From Variovorax dokdonensis (GTDB lineage: Bacteria; Pseudomonadota; Gammaproteobacteria; Burkholderiales; Burkholderiaceae_C), in contig NZ_JASZYV010000004.1 of the NCBI RefSeq assembly GCF_030316895.1, forward strand, positions 186,001 to 250,000: DNA of 64,000 nt, in the 5' to 3' direction. Shown one piece after another: positions 47,779 through 57,145 of this stretch (positions are counted from its first letter, which is position 1; every line of letters begins with the position of its first letter). The notes under the pieces were generated by a model. That model was given only the letters and a program-made list of their open reading frames with translations, did not search any database and was not told the origin of the DNA. Both the position numbers and the translations under genes were made by a program.

Positions 47779-48417
47779 CAGTTCTCGACCACGTAGTAGG
47801 ACTTGACCATTCCCAACGCCTTTTCACTGGTGACCTTTGCCGTTGGAAACAGCGCGTCGACCTCTCGGCGCTTGAGCAGCCTGGTTCCCCAGAAGTAGTT
47901 CCGGATGGTCTGCACATCGGGGCGCGCGAGCAAGCGCCACGGGCTGACGTGGATCAGCCAGAAGCCCAGTTTGCGCGGAACCCAGTGGACGAACGGCATC
48001 AGGAAATGCGGCTCCAGAGGAAAGGACCAGGCCGGCGTCTGACAGAACACATGCTGTCCCACGCGCCGCATTTCCCGGACCAGGTTGGCGCGCTGCTCCG
48101 GCGGCACGTGCTCGATCACCGAATTGCAGATCACCAGATCGAACGACTTGTCCGCCGCCGGAATGCGCCGGCCGTCGTAGATGACGGTATTGATGTCGCC
48201 GGCAGAGGCTTGGGCACCTTGCTGCACCTCGCCATCGTCGATGTTGTAGATGGTGATCCGGTCGCGCGAGACCGGCAGGTCGACCTTGTCCCAGAAATGC
48301 CGCGAGCCCCCCAGATCGCAGATTCGCAATATCTGGGAAGGTCTTCAATAGAAACCTGCCGCGACGCAGTCGAAAGTGCCTGTTGATAGGCCCTATGAAT
48401 TGGTGCCATATTGGCAT
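47775..48417 (-). pseudogene. SAM-dependent methyltransferase, frameshifted
   Basis: A real-looking start exists at ATG 48417 (GGGAG upstream) with MPIWHQFIGPINRHFRLRRG and LLKTFPDI in frame. The methyltransferase motif I, ICDLGGSRHFW, then continues in the next frame to the stop at 47775. The total length is 643 bp, not divisible by three. Dropping the G in ATTGCGA (48325-48332) gives TFPDI-RICDLGGS without a break, so one extra base is likely. The second part alone has 184 codons from a TTG. Downstream family marks are DLVICNSVIEHV and PAWSFPLEPH. Sequencing error is possible. Confidence 0.75.
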
Positions 48418-48527
48418 CTTGTTGCTCTCCCTGATTGACACACCCGCGTGGGGCACCGTCGCGTCGCAGGCAAAGCGACGCGGCACCAAGCATCGGCGCC
48501 GCGCCACGACAAGTCAACGCAGGCGCC

Positions 48528-49775
48528 TCAGATCACCCCACGCTCGCGCAGCGCCGCAATCTGCGCCGCGTCGAATCCAGCTTCGGCCAGCACTTCGTCC
48601 GTGTGCTGCCCCAGCGCGGGCGGCGCGCGGCGCAGCACCGGCGGCGTGGCCGAAAGACGCAAGGGGCTGGCCACGCCGGTGATGGCGGCAATGCCGTCGC
48701 CGGCTTCGCGCGGCAAGGTGACGGCCAGGCCGCGCGCCTTGACCTGATCGTCCTGGAAGGCCTGACCGATGTCGTTGATGGGGCCGCAGGGCACGGCCTT
48801 GTCTTCCAGCAAGGCGATCCACTCGGCCGTAGTGCGCGTGCGGGTGACCTCTTCCATCATGGGAATGAGCACGCCGCGGTGCTTGACGCGCAATGTGTTG
48901 GTGGCAAAGCGCGCGTCCTTGGCCCAGTCGGCGTGGCCGGCGGCTTCGCAGAAGCGCTCGAACTGGCCGTTGTTGCCGATCGCCAGCAGCATGGAGCCGT
49001 CCTGGGTGGCGAAGTCCTGGTAAGGCGCGAGGCTGGGGTGCGTGTTGCCCTGGCGTTGCGGCGCCACGCCGGTGTTGAGAAACGCGCTGGCCTGGTTGGC
49101 CAGGATGGCCATGCCGACGTCGAGCAGCGCCATGTCGATGTGCTGGCCCACGCCGCTCTGGCTGCGAACGTGCAGCGCCGCCAGGATGGCGCTGCTGGCG
49201 TACACGCCTGTGAACAGGTCGGTGAGCGCCACGCCCACCCGCAACGGGCCGCCGCCGGGTTCGGAATCGGGCCGGCCGGTGATGCTCATCATGCCGCTGG
49301 TGGCCTGGATCATCAGATCGTAGCCGGCGCGTTGTGCATGGGGGCCATCGTGGCCAAAGCCGGTCACACTGCAGTAGATGAGTCGGGGGTTGATCTCGCG
49401 CAGCGAGGCATAGTCCAGGCCGTACTGCGCCAGGCCGCCGGTCTTGAAGTTCTCGACCAGGATGTCGGCGTCGGCGGCCATCTTCTTGAGCAGCGCCTGG
49501 CCGTCTGGCGAAGCCATGTCGACCGTCACCGAACGCTTGTTGCGGTTGCATGCGGTGAAGTAGGTCGCCTGGTCGGTGTCGCGGCCATCCGCGTCCTTCA
49601 GGAAGGGCGGGCCCCAGTGGCGCGTGTCGTCGCCCACGCCGGGGCGCTCGATCTTGACCACGTCGGCGCCCAGGTCGGCCAGGATCTGCGTGCACCACGG
49701 CCCCGCCAGCACGCGGGAGAGATCGAGAACCTTGATGCCGTCCAGGGCGGCGGGGGCTGCGGCCGTCGTGCTCAT
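48528..49775 (-). CDS. CaiB/BaiF-type CoA transferase, gcd-linked
   Basis: This 415-aa family III CoA transferase is called from ATG 49775. Its marks are KVLDLSRVLAGPWCTQILADLGADVVKIE, YFTACNRNKRS, and the Asp of GYDLMIQATSG (the family's catalytic Asp). It probably loads CoA onto glutarate or a related dicarboxylate, since it lies 16 bp after a glutaryl-CoA dehydrogenase gene. The donor is probably succinyl-CoA. This is the glutarate:CoA transferase (gcdG-like) assignment by context. Confidence 0.9.
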   Translation of the reverse strand: MSTTAAAPAALDGIKVLDLSRVLAGPWCTQILADLGADVVKIERPGVGDDTRHWGPPFLKDADGRDTDQATYFTACNRNKRSVTVDMASPDGQALLKKMAADADILVENFKTGGLAQYGLDYASLREINPRLIYCSVTGFGHDGPHAQRAGYDLMIQATSGMMSITGRPDSEPGGGPLRVGVALTDLFTGVYASSAILAALHVRSQSGVGQHIDMALLDVGMAILANQASAFLNTGVAPQRQGNTHPSLAPYQDFATQDGSMLLAIGNNGQFERFCEAAGHADWAKDARFATNTLRVKHRGVLIPMMEEVTRTRTTAEWIALLEDKAVPCGPINDIGQAFQDDQVKARGLAVTLPREAGDGIAAITGVASPLRLSATPPVLRRAPPALGQHTDEVLAEAGFDAAQIAALRERGVI

Positions 49776-49791
49776 CGCGTGCGTGCTGGGG

Positions 49792-50988
49792 TCAGTTGAA
49801 AGCGGCGATGCCGGTGATCGCACGGCCCAGGATGAGGGCGTGGATGTCGTGCGTGCCTTCGTAGGTGTTGACCACTTCGAGGTTGACCAGATGGCGCGCC
49901 ACACCGAACTCGTCGCTGATGCCGTTGCCGCCCATCATGTCGCGGGCCAGTCGGGCGATGTCCAGCGCCTTGCCGCAGTTGTTGCGCTTCATGATCGAGG
50001 TGACCTCCACGGCGGCCGTGCCTTCGTCCTTCATGCGGCCCAGGCGCAGGCTGCCTTGCAGGCCCAGCGTGATCTCGGTCTGCATGTCGGCCAGCTTCTT
50101 CTGGATGAGCTGATTGGCGGCCAGCGGGCGTCCGAACTGCTTGCGGTCGAGCACGTATTGGCGGGCGCGGTGCCAGCAGTCTTCGGCGGCGCCCATCGCG
50201 CCCCAAGAGATGCCGTAGCGGGCGCTGTTCAGGCAGGTGAACGGACCCTTGAGGCCCTGCACTTCGGGGAATGCGTTTTCCTCGGGGCAGAACACGCCGT
50301 CCATGACGATTTCGCCGGTGATGCTGGCGCGCAGGCCCACCTTGCCGTGGATGGCGGGAGCCGTCAGGCCCTTCATGCCCTTTTCGAGGACGAAGCCGCG
50401 GATCGGGCCGACGGCGCCGCTTTCGCTCACTTCCTTGGCCCAGACGACGAACACATCGGCGATGGGGCTGTTGCTGATCCACATCTTGTTGCCGCTGAGC
50501 GAATAGCCGCCGGGCACCTTCTTGGCGCGGGTGGCCATGCTGCCGGGGTCGGAGCCGTGGTCGGGTTCGGTCAGGCCGAAGCAGCCGATCCACTCGCCAC
50601 TGGCCAGCTTGGGCAGGAATTTCTGCTTCTGCGCTTCGGAGGCGAATTCGTTGATCGGCACCATGACCAGCGAGCTTTGCACGCTGGCCATCGAGCGATA
50701 GCCGGAATCGACGCGCTCGACCTCGCGGGCGATCAGGCCGTAGGCCACGTAGTTCAGGCCGGGGCCGCCGTACTGCTCGGGAATGGTGGGGCCGAGCAGG
50801 CCGAGCGAACCCATTTCGCGAAAGATGCTGGGGTCGGTTTCGCCGGTGCGAAAGCCTTCGAGAACGCGCGGTGCCAGCTGCTCCTGGCAATAGGCATGCG
50901 CTGCGTCGCGGATCATGCGTTCTTCGTCGGTGAGTTGCTGGTCGAGCAGCAACGGATCGTCCCAGTGGAAGGCAGCTTTGGTGGCCAT
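49792..50988 (-). CDS. gcdH: Glutaryl-CoA dehydrogenase
   Basis: This 398-aa acyl-CoA dehydrogenase oxidises and decarboxylates glutaryl-CoA to crotonyl-CoA in lysine, hydroxylysine and tryptophan breakdown. Family marks are [15 protein letters not shown] and the catalytic Glu377 in [18 protein letters not shown]. The length equals typical GcdH. It is the first gene of the operon, followed by the CoA transferase, with a divergent LysR regulator. Confidence 0.93.
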   Translation of the reverse strand: MATKAAFHWDDPLLLDQQLTDEERMIRDAAHAYCQEQLAPRVLEGFRTGETDPSIFREMGSLGLLGPTIPEQYGGPGLNYVAYGLIAREVERVDSGYRSMASVQSSLVMVPINEFASEAQKQKFLPKLASGEWIGCFGLTEPDHGSDPGSMATRAKKVPGGYSLSGNKMWISNSPIADVFVVWAKEVSESGAVGPIRGFVLEKGMKGLTAPAIHGKVGLRASITGEIVMDGVFCPEENAFPEVQGLKGPFTCLNSARYGISWGAMGAAEDCWHRARQYVLDRKQFGRPLAANQLIQKKLADMQTEITLGLQGSLRLGRMKDEGTAAVEVTSIMKRNNCGKALDIARLARDMMGGNGISDEFGVARHLVNLEVVNTYEGTHDIHALILGRAITGIAAFN

Positions 50989-51096
50989 GGCGTGTGTCTC
51001 CGGCAGGCCTCTCGTGCGAGAGGCAAAGGGTGAAAAGAGGATCGGCCGATGGTATGCCCCCCCGGGGGGCGAGGCAAACGATTGTTCCGAACCAAG

Positions 51097-51119
51097 ATAT
51101 GCATTCAGCTCATGTATAA
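51097..51119. promoter_or_regulatory. Candidate GcdR-type LysR site
   Basis: ATATGCAT-tcagctc-ATGTATAA is an imperfect dyad (6 of 8 arms) in the gcdH/LysR divergent gap, with T-N11-A spacing typical of LysR boxes. It is a candidate only. Confidence 0.4.
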
Positions 51120-51192
51120 CTTGGGTCGTTCAAGCTGCCTTGCTTGGAAGTACCGGCGGTTCCCTCGCAATTTCCAGCTTCACGCTCATACC

Positions 51193-52161
51193 ATGCGCCG
51201 CAAGATCCCGCCACTTCAGACCCTCATGTGCTTCGACGCCGCGGCGCGCCACGAAAGCTATACGCGTGCCGCCCAGGAACTGGCGCTGACGCAAAGCGCG
51301 GTCTCGCGCCAGATCGGCGCGCTCGAATCCTTTCTGGGCGTCGCCCTGTTCCGGCGCACGCGACACGGTGTGGCGCTGACGGCCAGCGGCGCCGCCTATG
51401 CGAGGCAGATCGCGCTGCGGTTGGAGGCGATGGAGCGCGACACGCTCGACGCCATGACCTCGCACGGGGCAGGCGGCTCCATCGCGCTGGCCGCCGTGCC
51501 GACCTTTGCCACGCGCTGGCTGATTCCCCGCCTTCCGCGCTTCGCGGCGCTGCAGCCCGAGGTGGTGGTGCACATCGACACCCGCACCCGGCCATTCCTG
51601 TTTGCCGACACCGAGTTCGACGCCGCCTTGTACGCCGGCACGCCGGCACAGGTCGCCAACTGGGCCGGCACGCGCGCCCAGCGCCTGCTGGACGAAGACG
51701 TGCTGCCCGTGTGCAGCCCGGAGCTTTTCCGCAGCGCGGGCGGGCGACCGGGCAAGACCTTGTCGCCGCAGGCGGTCTCGCGCCTGCCGCTGCTGCAGCA
51801 GAGCACCCGGCCCGACGACTGGCGGGCATGGTTCGATGCGCAAGGCGTGGAGGCGCCGCTGGCGCGCTCCGGCCCGCGCTACGAGCTGTTTTCCATGCTG
51901 GCCGCCGCCGCCGAGCACGGCCTCGGCCTCGTGCTCGCACCCGCCCCGCTGGTCGCCGACGAACTGGCGCGCGGCCAGCTGGTCGTGGCCTGCAACCGGC
52001 CCCTGCGGGCCCGCCGGGCCTACTACCTCGTCACGCCAGACCGCGTGGACGAACACCCGGCGCTGATCGCGCTGCGCGCGTGGCTGGCGACGGAGGCCGA
52101 ATCGGCCACGCAGGCCACGCAGGCCACGCAGGCCACGCAGGCCTCGCCGCCGGGCGGCTGA
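51193..52161 (+). CDS. gcdR: GcdR-like LysR-family regulator
   Basis: This 322-aa regulator is called from ATG 51193. It is a GcvA-type LysR: HTH residues about 15-75 (SYTRAAQELALTQSAVSRQIGALESFLG) and effector domain with AAVPTFATRWLIPRLPRF. It is divergent from gcdH, as in Pseudomonas where a LysR protein activates glutarate genes. The C-terminal tail carries QATQATQATQA, encoded by four 9-bp repeats, and may be dispensable. The symbol is by synteny. Confidence 0.88.
   Translation: MRRKIPPLQTLMCFDAAARHESYTRAAQELALTQSAVSRQIGALESFLGVALFRRTRHGVALTASGAAYARQIALRLEAMERDTLDAMTSHGAGGSIALAAVPTFATRWLIPRLPRFAALQPEVVVHIDTRTRPFLFADTEFDAALYAGTPAQVANWAGTRAQRLLDEDVLPVCSPELFRSAGGRPGKTLSPQAVSRLPLLQQSTRPDDWRAWFDAQGVEAPLARSGPRYELFSMLAAAAEHGLGLVLAPAPLVADELARGQLVVACNRPLRARRAYYLVTPDRVDEHPALIALRAWLATEAESATQATQATQATQASPPGG
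52105..52140 (+). repeat. Four tandem 9-bp repeats in gcdR
   Basis: GCCACGCAG repeated four times without mismatch, in frame, encoding (AT Q) repeats at the C-terminus of the LysR protein. Copy number could vary between strains without shifting frame. Confidence 0.9.
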
Positions 52162-52177
52162 TCGGCCCGCGGCGCGC

Positions 52178-52891
52178 TCAAGTCCCGTCTGCGCCGCGCA
52201 CTTCGGCCACCATGCGTTCGAGCTGCGCCACATCCTGCAGCAAGAGGGCCCGCCCGTCCTTGGCGACCAGGCCCCGTGCCTGCAAGGCGTTGATCTCGCG
52301 CGTCACCTGCTCGCGGGTGGTGCTGATGCGGCTGGCCATGTCGGCGTGCGTGGGCGCCGGCTCGAGCCTGGCGTGGTTGTCAGCGCAGCCAGCCTCCCGC
52401 GCAAGGCGAAGCAGTTCGGCATGCACGCGGTTCTGCACACCCAGCGTGCTCAGGTCGATGACGCGCTCGGACACCTCGCGCACCAGCCGGCACAGGCCAC
52501 GCATGACCCATTCGGCCACGGATGGCTCCTCGCGCAGCAGGGCGCGAAAGCCGGCCGCGTCCAGGCTGGCCACCACGCTCGGCTGAAGGGTGACGACGTC
52601 GGCCGAGCGCGGCTCGCCGTCGATCGCCGCCAGCTCGCCGAAGTACTCGCCAGCGCTCACTTCTCGAAAGATGAGCTGGCGCCCGCCCAGCGCGAAGTAG
52701 GTGATGCGCAACTGGCCGGCGATGACGAAATGAACGTCGCTTTCGCGCACCGAGCGCTGCACCAGCGTCTGCCCCGCCGGCAGGCTGCGCCAGTTGCAGG
52801 CCTGTGCCAGTGCGTCCAGTCGCTCGGGCGGCAGCGTGGCAAACAGTGCCACCGAGCGGAGCGCGAGGCTGGAGCGTTGCTGCGTGGACAT
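52178..52891 (-). CDS. Crp/Fnr-family transcriptional regulator
   Basis: This 237-aa protein (ATG 52891) has a cyclic-nucleotide-binding fold at residues about 18-130 with GEYFGELAAIDGEPRSADVV (the phosphate-binding cassette) and a Crp-type wHTH at about 165-230 (ADMASRISTTREQVTREINALQ). No Fe-S Cys cluster is seen, so Crp-like rather than Fnr-like. It converges on gcdR and is divergent from the small exported protein. Confidence 0.9.
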   Translation of the reverse strand: MSTQQRSSLALRSVALFATLPPERLDALAQACNWRSLPAGQTLVQRSVRESDVHFVIAGQLRITYFALGGRQLIFREVSAGEYFGELAAIDGEPRSADVVTLQPSVVASLDAAGFRALLREEPSVAEWVMRGLCRLVREVSERVIDLSTLGVQNRVHAELLRLAREAGCADNHARLEPAPTHADMASRISTTREQVTREINALQARGLVAKDGRALLLQDVAQLERMVAEVRGADGT

Positions 52892-53043
52892 GGGGATTTG
52901 CCGATCTTGGGCTTCGAAACCTTGTCTACGAATTGTGTGCGAAAGCGCACTGCGGCGGCGGGGCCGCAAGAGGACAGTTCGTTCCTGTGATGGCGCGATC
53001 CCGCGACACACAACAAGTAAAGCAACTTCCGAGGAGTCTCATC

Positions 53044-53481
53044 ATGATCCGTTCTCAATACTTCACTGGTGTCGCCATCGCGCTGGGCCTTTCGACCGCC
53101 GTCGTGGTGGCTGCACAAACCGTTCCCGCCGAGGAATGGGTCGGCCAGCCGATCCAGTTCACGAGCACCCTGAGCCGCGCCGAAGTCCAGGCCGCCTACA
53201 TCGCTTCCGCGCAGACCGCGCAGGCGCCGCAGGAGCTGCGCGTCGGCCCCGCGGACCCCGGCGTTGGCATGGTGGAGCGCGCGATGGTCGAGGCGGATCG
53301 CAACCTGTACCTGCGTGCAGGCCTGGGCGATGTGGGTGAATTCGACGACAGCGTCTCGCCCACCTACAAGGAACGTCAGGCTGCCTACGAGCGCATGCGC
53401 AACGGCCCGGAGTTCGCGATGGAGCTGGCGCGCATCAACCGCGGCGCCAGCACCGCAGCTCTGGCACAGGTGAGCGAATGA
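53044..53481 (+). CDS. Hypothetical exported protein
   Basis: This 145-aa protein is called from ATG 53044 with GAGGAG 8-13 bases upstream. A signal peptide (GVAIALGLSTAVVVAAQ) precedes a mature helical domain with Ala, Gln and Arg-rich helices (RAEVQAAYIASAQTAQ, TYKERQAAYERMRNG). It resembles a DUF4148-like exported protein of Burkholderiales but I am not sure. The gene is divergent from the Crp gene and ends at a bidirectional terminator. Confidence 0.8.
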   Translation: MIRSQYFTGVAIALGLSTAVVVAAQTVPAEEWVGQPIQFTSTLSRAEVQAAYIASAQTAQAPQELRVGPADPGVGMVERAMVEADRNLYLRAGLGDVGEFDDSVSPTYKERQAAYERMRNGPEFAMELARINRGASTAALAQVSE

Positions 53482-53531
53482 GGGGGCGCAGGGAGGCGCC
53501 TGGGGCGGCGGCAACCGTCGCCCCGATTCCA

Positions 53532-53561
53532 GAACAGGGCCCGCGCATGCGGGCCCTGTTC
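53532..53561. terminator. Bidirectional terminator
   Basis: GAACAGGGCCCGC-GCAT-GCGGGCCCTGTTC is a perfect 13-bp stem with a GCAT loop, between the exported-protein gene (+) and the acetoacetyl-CoA synthetase gene (-), overlapping the latter's stop by two bases. Confidence 0.8.
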
Positions 53562-55557
53562 ATTTGTGCTGGCGGCGGTTGGCCAAGGCCACGTACCAGT
53601 CCAGGCAACCCGGATTGGCCATGGCCTCCTTGTTCACCACCCGCTCCAGCGGCTGGCCCAGCAGCAGCTTCTTGATGGGCAGCTCCTGCTTCTTGCCCGA
53701 AAGCGTGCGCGGGATCTCGGCCACCTGGAAGATGTCGTCGGGCACGAACCGCGGCGAAAGATTGCTGCGGATGGCCGCATTGATGCGACCCTTGAGCGCA
53801 TCGTCCAGTTCGACCCCCGGGCGCAGCACGACGAACAACGGCATGTAGCTGTCGCGGCCCAGGTATTCGAGATCGACCACCATCGAGTCGATCACCTCGG
53901 GCAGGTCTTCCACCGCGTTGTAGATCTCGCTGGTGCCCATGCGCAGGCCCTGGCGATTGATGGTCGCGTCGCTTCGGCCATAGATGACGCAGCCGCCGTC
54001 GGCGCCGACGCGCAGCCAATCGCCGTGCCGCCAGACACCGGGGTAGGTGTCGAAATAGCTCGACAGGTAGCGCGCATTGCCGGGATCGTTCCAGAAATAC
54101 AGCGGCATGGAGGGAATGGGCCGCGTGCAGACCAGTTCGCCCACCTCGTCGGTGACGGCATGGCCGTTCTCGTCCCAGGCGTAGACGGCCGCGCCCATGA
54201 AGCGGCATTGCATCTGGCCCGGCACCTCCGGCAACTCGCGATTGCCACCCACGAAAGCGCCGCAGAAGTCGGTGCCGCCCGAGATGTTGCACCACCAGAC
54301 CTCGGGCGAGCCGGCCGCGCGCACCAGGGCCGAGCCCCATTCCTGCACCTGCGCCGCCAGCGGAGAGCCCGTGCTGCCGAGCACGCGCACGCGAGAGAGA
54401 TCGCCCACGTCCGCGGCGCCCAACCCCGCCTTCATGCAGTTGGCGAAGTAGGCCGCGCCGGCGCCGAAGAAGCTGACGCGGTGGCGCGCCACGAAGCGCC
54501 ACAGCACGCTCCAGTCCGGCTTGGCGGCGCTGCCGGCCGGATGGCCGTCGTAGATGCACACCGTGGCGCCAAAGGCCAAGCCCGAAAGCTGCGCGTTCCA
54601 CATGACCCATCCGGTCGAGCTGAACCAGTGGAAGCGCTCGCCCCGGTTGTTGTCGCTGTAGCTCGCGCCGATGTCGTAGTGGATGCCCGACAGGGCCATC
54701 GACATCAGGATGCCGCCCTGCCCATGCACGATCGGCTTGGGCAGGCCGGTCGTGCCGCTGGAGTAGACAACCCACACCGGATGTTCGAAGTCCAGCCATT
54801 CGGGTTCGAAGGCGGCCACCTCATCGTCGTCGCGGGCAATGGCCTGCGCCCAGTCGCACTGCGCCGGCAGCGGCGTGGCGGCATGGGGCGTGCGCAACAG
54901 CACCAACGCCTGCACGGTGGGCAGCGCGTCACGCAACTGCTTGACCACGGCGCTGCGGTCCAGGCTCTTGCCGCCGTAGCGCACGCCGTCCACCGCGATG
55001 AGCGCCTTCGGCTCGATCTGGGCAAAACGGTCGACCACGGCGGCGGCGCCCATGTCGGGCGCGCACACGCTCCACACCGCGCCGATGCTGGAGCAGGCCA
55101 GGAACGCCACCATGGTCTCGGGCACGTTGGGCAGATAGGCCGCCACGCGGTCGCCGCGCTGCACGCCCAGGCGCCGCAGCGTGAGCGCCAGCGACGCGAC
55201 CTGCCGGCGCAGCTCGGGCCAGCTCATCTCGCCCACTTCGCCCAGTTCGTTCTCGCTGACGATGGCGGGCAGGCCTGCGGCATGGGCCGCGTCCACATGC
55301 CGCAAAACCTCTCGCGCGTAGTTCACCTGGACACCAGGGAACCAGCGCGCGCCAGGCATCTTCTCCTCGGCCAGCACCACGGCCGGCGGCGTGGGCGACT
55401 GCAGCCCCGCGAAATCCCAGACGCTTTGCCAGAAGGCTTCGAGATCGGTGACGGACCAGTTCCAGAGCGCTTCGTAGTTGTCGAAGCGAAGGCCGTGTTC
55501 AGCGGCGAGAAAGTCCTGGTACTGGCGGATTCTTGGAATGGGGAGTCGGCTGCTCAT
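53560..55557 (-). CDS. Acetoacetyl-CoA synthetase
   Basis: This 665-aa adenylating enzyme converts acetoacetate plus ATP and CoA to acetoacetyl-CoA. Its marks are VVYSSGTTGLPKPIVHG (P-loop), the ISGGTDFCGAF acceptor region and the typical N-terminal AACS block FDNYEALWNWSVTDLEAFW. The length fits AACS (about 650-670). It probably links ketone-body use and PHB turnover, consistent with the phasin gene downstream in the window. An AsmA-like gene lies 11 bp upstream. Confidence 0.93.
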   Translation of the reverse strand: MSSRLPIPRIRQYQDFLAAEHGLRFDNYEALWNWSVTDLEAFWQSVWDFAGLQSPTPPAVVLAEEKMPGARWFPGVQVNYAREVLRHVDAAHAAGLPAIVSENELGEVGEMSWPELRRQVASLALTLRRLGVQRGDRVAAYLPNVPETMVAFLACSSIGAVWSVCAPDMGAAAVVDRFAQIEPKALIAVDGVRYGGKSLDRSAVVKQLRDALPTVQALVLLRTPHAATPLPAQCDWAQAIARDDDEVAAFEPEWLDFEHPVWVVYSSGTTGLPKPIVHGQGGILMSMALSGIHYDIGASYSDNNRGERFHWFSSTGWVMWNAQLSGLAFGATVCIYDGHPAGSAAKPDWSVLWRFVARHRVSFFGAGAAYFANCMKAGLGAADVGDLSRVRVLGSTGSPLAAQVQEWGSALVRAAGSPEVWWCNISGGTDFCGAFVGGNRELPEVPGQMQCRFMGAAVYAWDENGHAVTDEVGELVCTRPIPSMPLYFWNDPGNARYLSSYFDTYPGVWRHGDWLRVGADGGCVIYGRSDATINRQGLRMGTSEIYNAVEDLPEVIDSMVVDLEYLGRDSYMPLFVVLRPGVELDDALKGRINAAIRSNLSPRFVPDDIFQVAEIPRTLSGKKQELPIKKLLLGQPLERVVNKEAMANPGCLDWYVALANRRQHK

Positions 55558-55568
55558 GACCGCCGAGA

Positions 55569-56948
55569 CTACCGCGATGGGCCGCGTTCGGGGTTCGGAG
55601 GTTCCCCCGTTGCGGGCTTCGCTGTCGCCTTGGCGGCACCGGCCTTGGCGGGGGCCTGCGTCTGCGCGCCCGGGCTTTCGCCGTCGAGCAGTCGCTCGAT
55701 CGAATGGCCCAGTCGCGCGCCCAGGGCGGTGCCCACGCCGGGCAAAACGGCGCTGCCCACTGCGGCCCCGGCCACCGCGCCGGCGCTGGGCGAGAGCACC
55801 GGCTCCTGCACCGTGCCCGAGATGACGACGGGCACGCCCACCACCCCATCCACCAGGTCGACCGCCATGTCGCCTTCAAGCTTGCCGTTGAACAGGCGGA
55901 TCTGGCCGCTGGCACTGAGCGCGCCCGACTGGGCCTTGAGTTCGCTGTAGCGAAATTCGATGCCTCGGCCGGTGTTGCGCGTTTCCACGATGCCGGAAAA
56001 GCGGTCGAGCGGCGTGGCTCCCGCCGTCTCGGCGCCGACGGTGGTGATCGCTCGACTGAGGTCGAAGCGCGTGATGCGCGCCGGCGCGGCGGCGAAGCGG
56101 GTCTGTGTGCGCAGGCTGCGAATCAGGTCCGCCCAGCGCTCGCCCCGAGCGTCGACCTTGGTCGTGCCGCTGGCGCGGCCTGCGACCACGCTGCGCCGCT
56201 TGAAGGTGGCAGCGAGTGCTTCCACCTCGATGTCTCGCGGTGTCAGCGCCGCTTGCAGTTGAAGCCGGCCGCCCTTGGCACCGGGCTCGTCCTTCAGAGT
56301 GGCTTCGCCGTTCCAGGTGCCGCCGGCCACATCGATGTCCACCTTCCAACGCGTGTCGTCGCCCTGGCGTGCCAATCGCATTCGCGCCTGCGTCTTGGCG
56401 TCGGGCCGGCGAATGTCGGCGCGGCTCGGCATGCCGTCGGCGCCAAAGTCGATGTCGCCGCTGTAGGTGAGCTCGACGTGGCGGCGGTCCACCCAGGTCA
56501 GGTCGTCGAAGACCAGGCGCACATCGCGCAGCATCCTGGCGGTTTCGAGAGGCGGATCGGGCGCGGCATCGGACGACGTTCTCGCCGCCATGAACTCGCG
56601 CAGCGAGTCGCGCGACAGCAGCAGGCCATCGAAACGGGCTTCCTTCACGCGAGGCTGGCGATGGAGCAGCGAAGACCAGGTGCCCACGAGCCGAACACGG
56701 TCGGCCACGATCGGATTGTCCTGGCGAGTGACCACGTTCTCGACCACCAGCGAGGGCGAGGGCCACAACGACCAGCGGACGCTGCCGAGCGTCACCTCAG
56801 TGCCGGTGCGCTCCTCGAAGGCTTGGGCCAGGCGGGTCGCGGCCTCCTGCTGCGAGGGCAGCCAAGCCCAGGCAGCCACCGCCAAGACGGCAAGCGCCGC
56901 CACGGCACAACCGGCGACGCCCAGCCAGACCACACGAAGACGCGACAT
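55569..56948 (-). CDS. AsmA-like protein
   Basis: This 459-aa protein has one N-terminal membrane span (residues about 7-30), then an AsmA-type periplasmic beta region (LAQAFEERTGTEVTLGSVRWSLWPSPSLVVENVV). The C-terminal part has VSGTVQEPVLSPSAGA-like and TATA-like Pro/Ala-rich text. AsmA-like proteins are linked to outer-membrane assembly and lipid transport. It is divergent from the thioesterase and precedes the acetoacetyl-CoA synthetase. Confidence 0.85.
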   Translation of the reverse strand: MSRLRVVWLGVAGCAVAALAVLAVAAWAWLPSQQEAATRLAQAFEERTGTEVTLGSVRWSLWPSPSLVVENVVTRQDNPIVADRVRLVGTWSSLLHRQPRVKEARFDGLLLSRDSLREFMAARTSSDAAPDPPLETARMLRDVRLVFDDLTWVDRRHVELTYSGDIDFGADGMPSRADIRRPDAKTQARMRLARQGDDTRWKVDIDVAGGTWNGEATLKDEPGAKGGRLQLQAALTPRDIEVEALAATFKRRSVVAGRASGTTKVDARGERWADLIRSLRTQTRFAAAPARITRFDLSRAITTVGAETAGATPLDRFSGIVETRNTGRGIEFRYSELKAQSGALSASGQIRLFNGKLEGDMAVDLVDGVVGVPVVISGTVQEPVLSPSAGAVAGAAVGSAVLPGVGTALGARLGHSIERLLDGESPGAQTQAPAKAGAAKATAKPATGEPPNPERGPSR

Positions 56949-57145
56949 GCGCCGAGGCTACAGCGCACTGCCTCGCCGCCGTGTCGGCCAGCGCCCTTTC
57001 CAGGGCTCGGCGCACTGCCCGCCTGGGGCGTGGCGCACGCAGAATCCGGCCGTCGCCGCCGCGACCTTGCGCCCTCACGCGGCGAGGCTGCGCTGGCTAT
57101 AGTCGTTGCGCATTCAAAGCGCATCCAGCGCGCAAGGACACCTAC

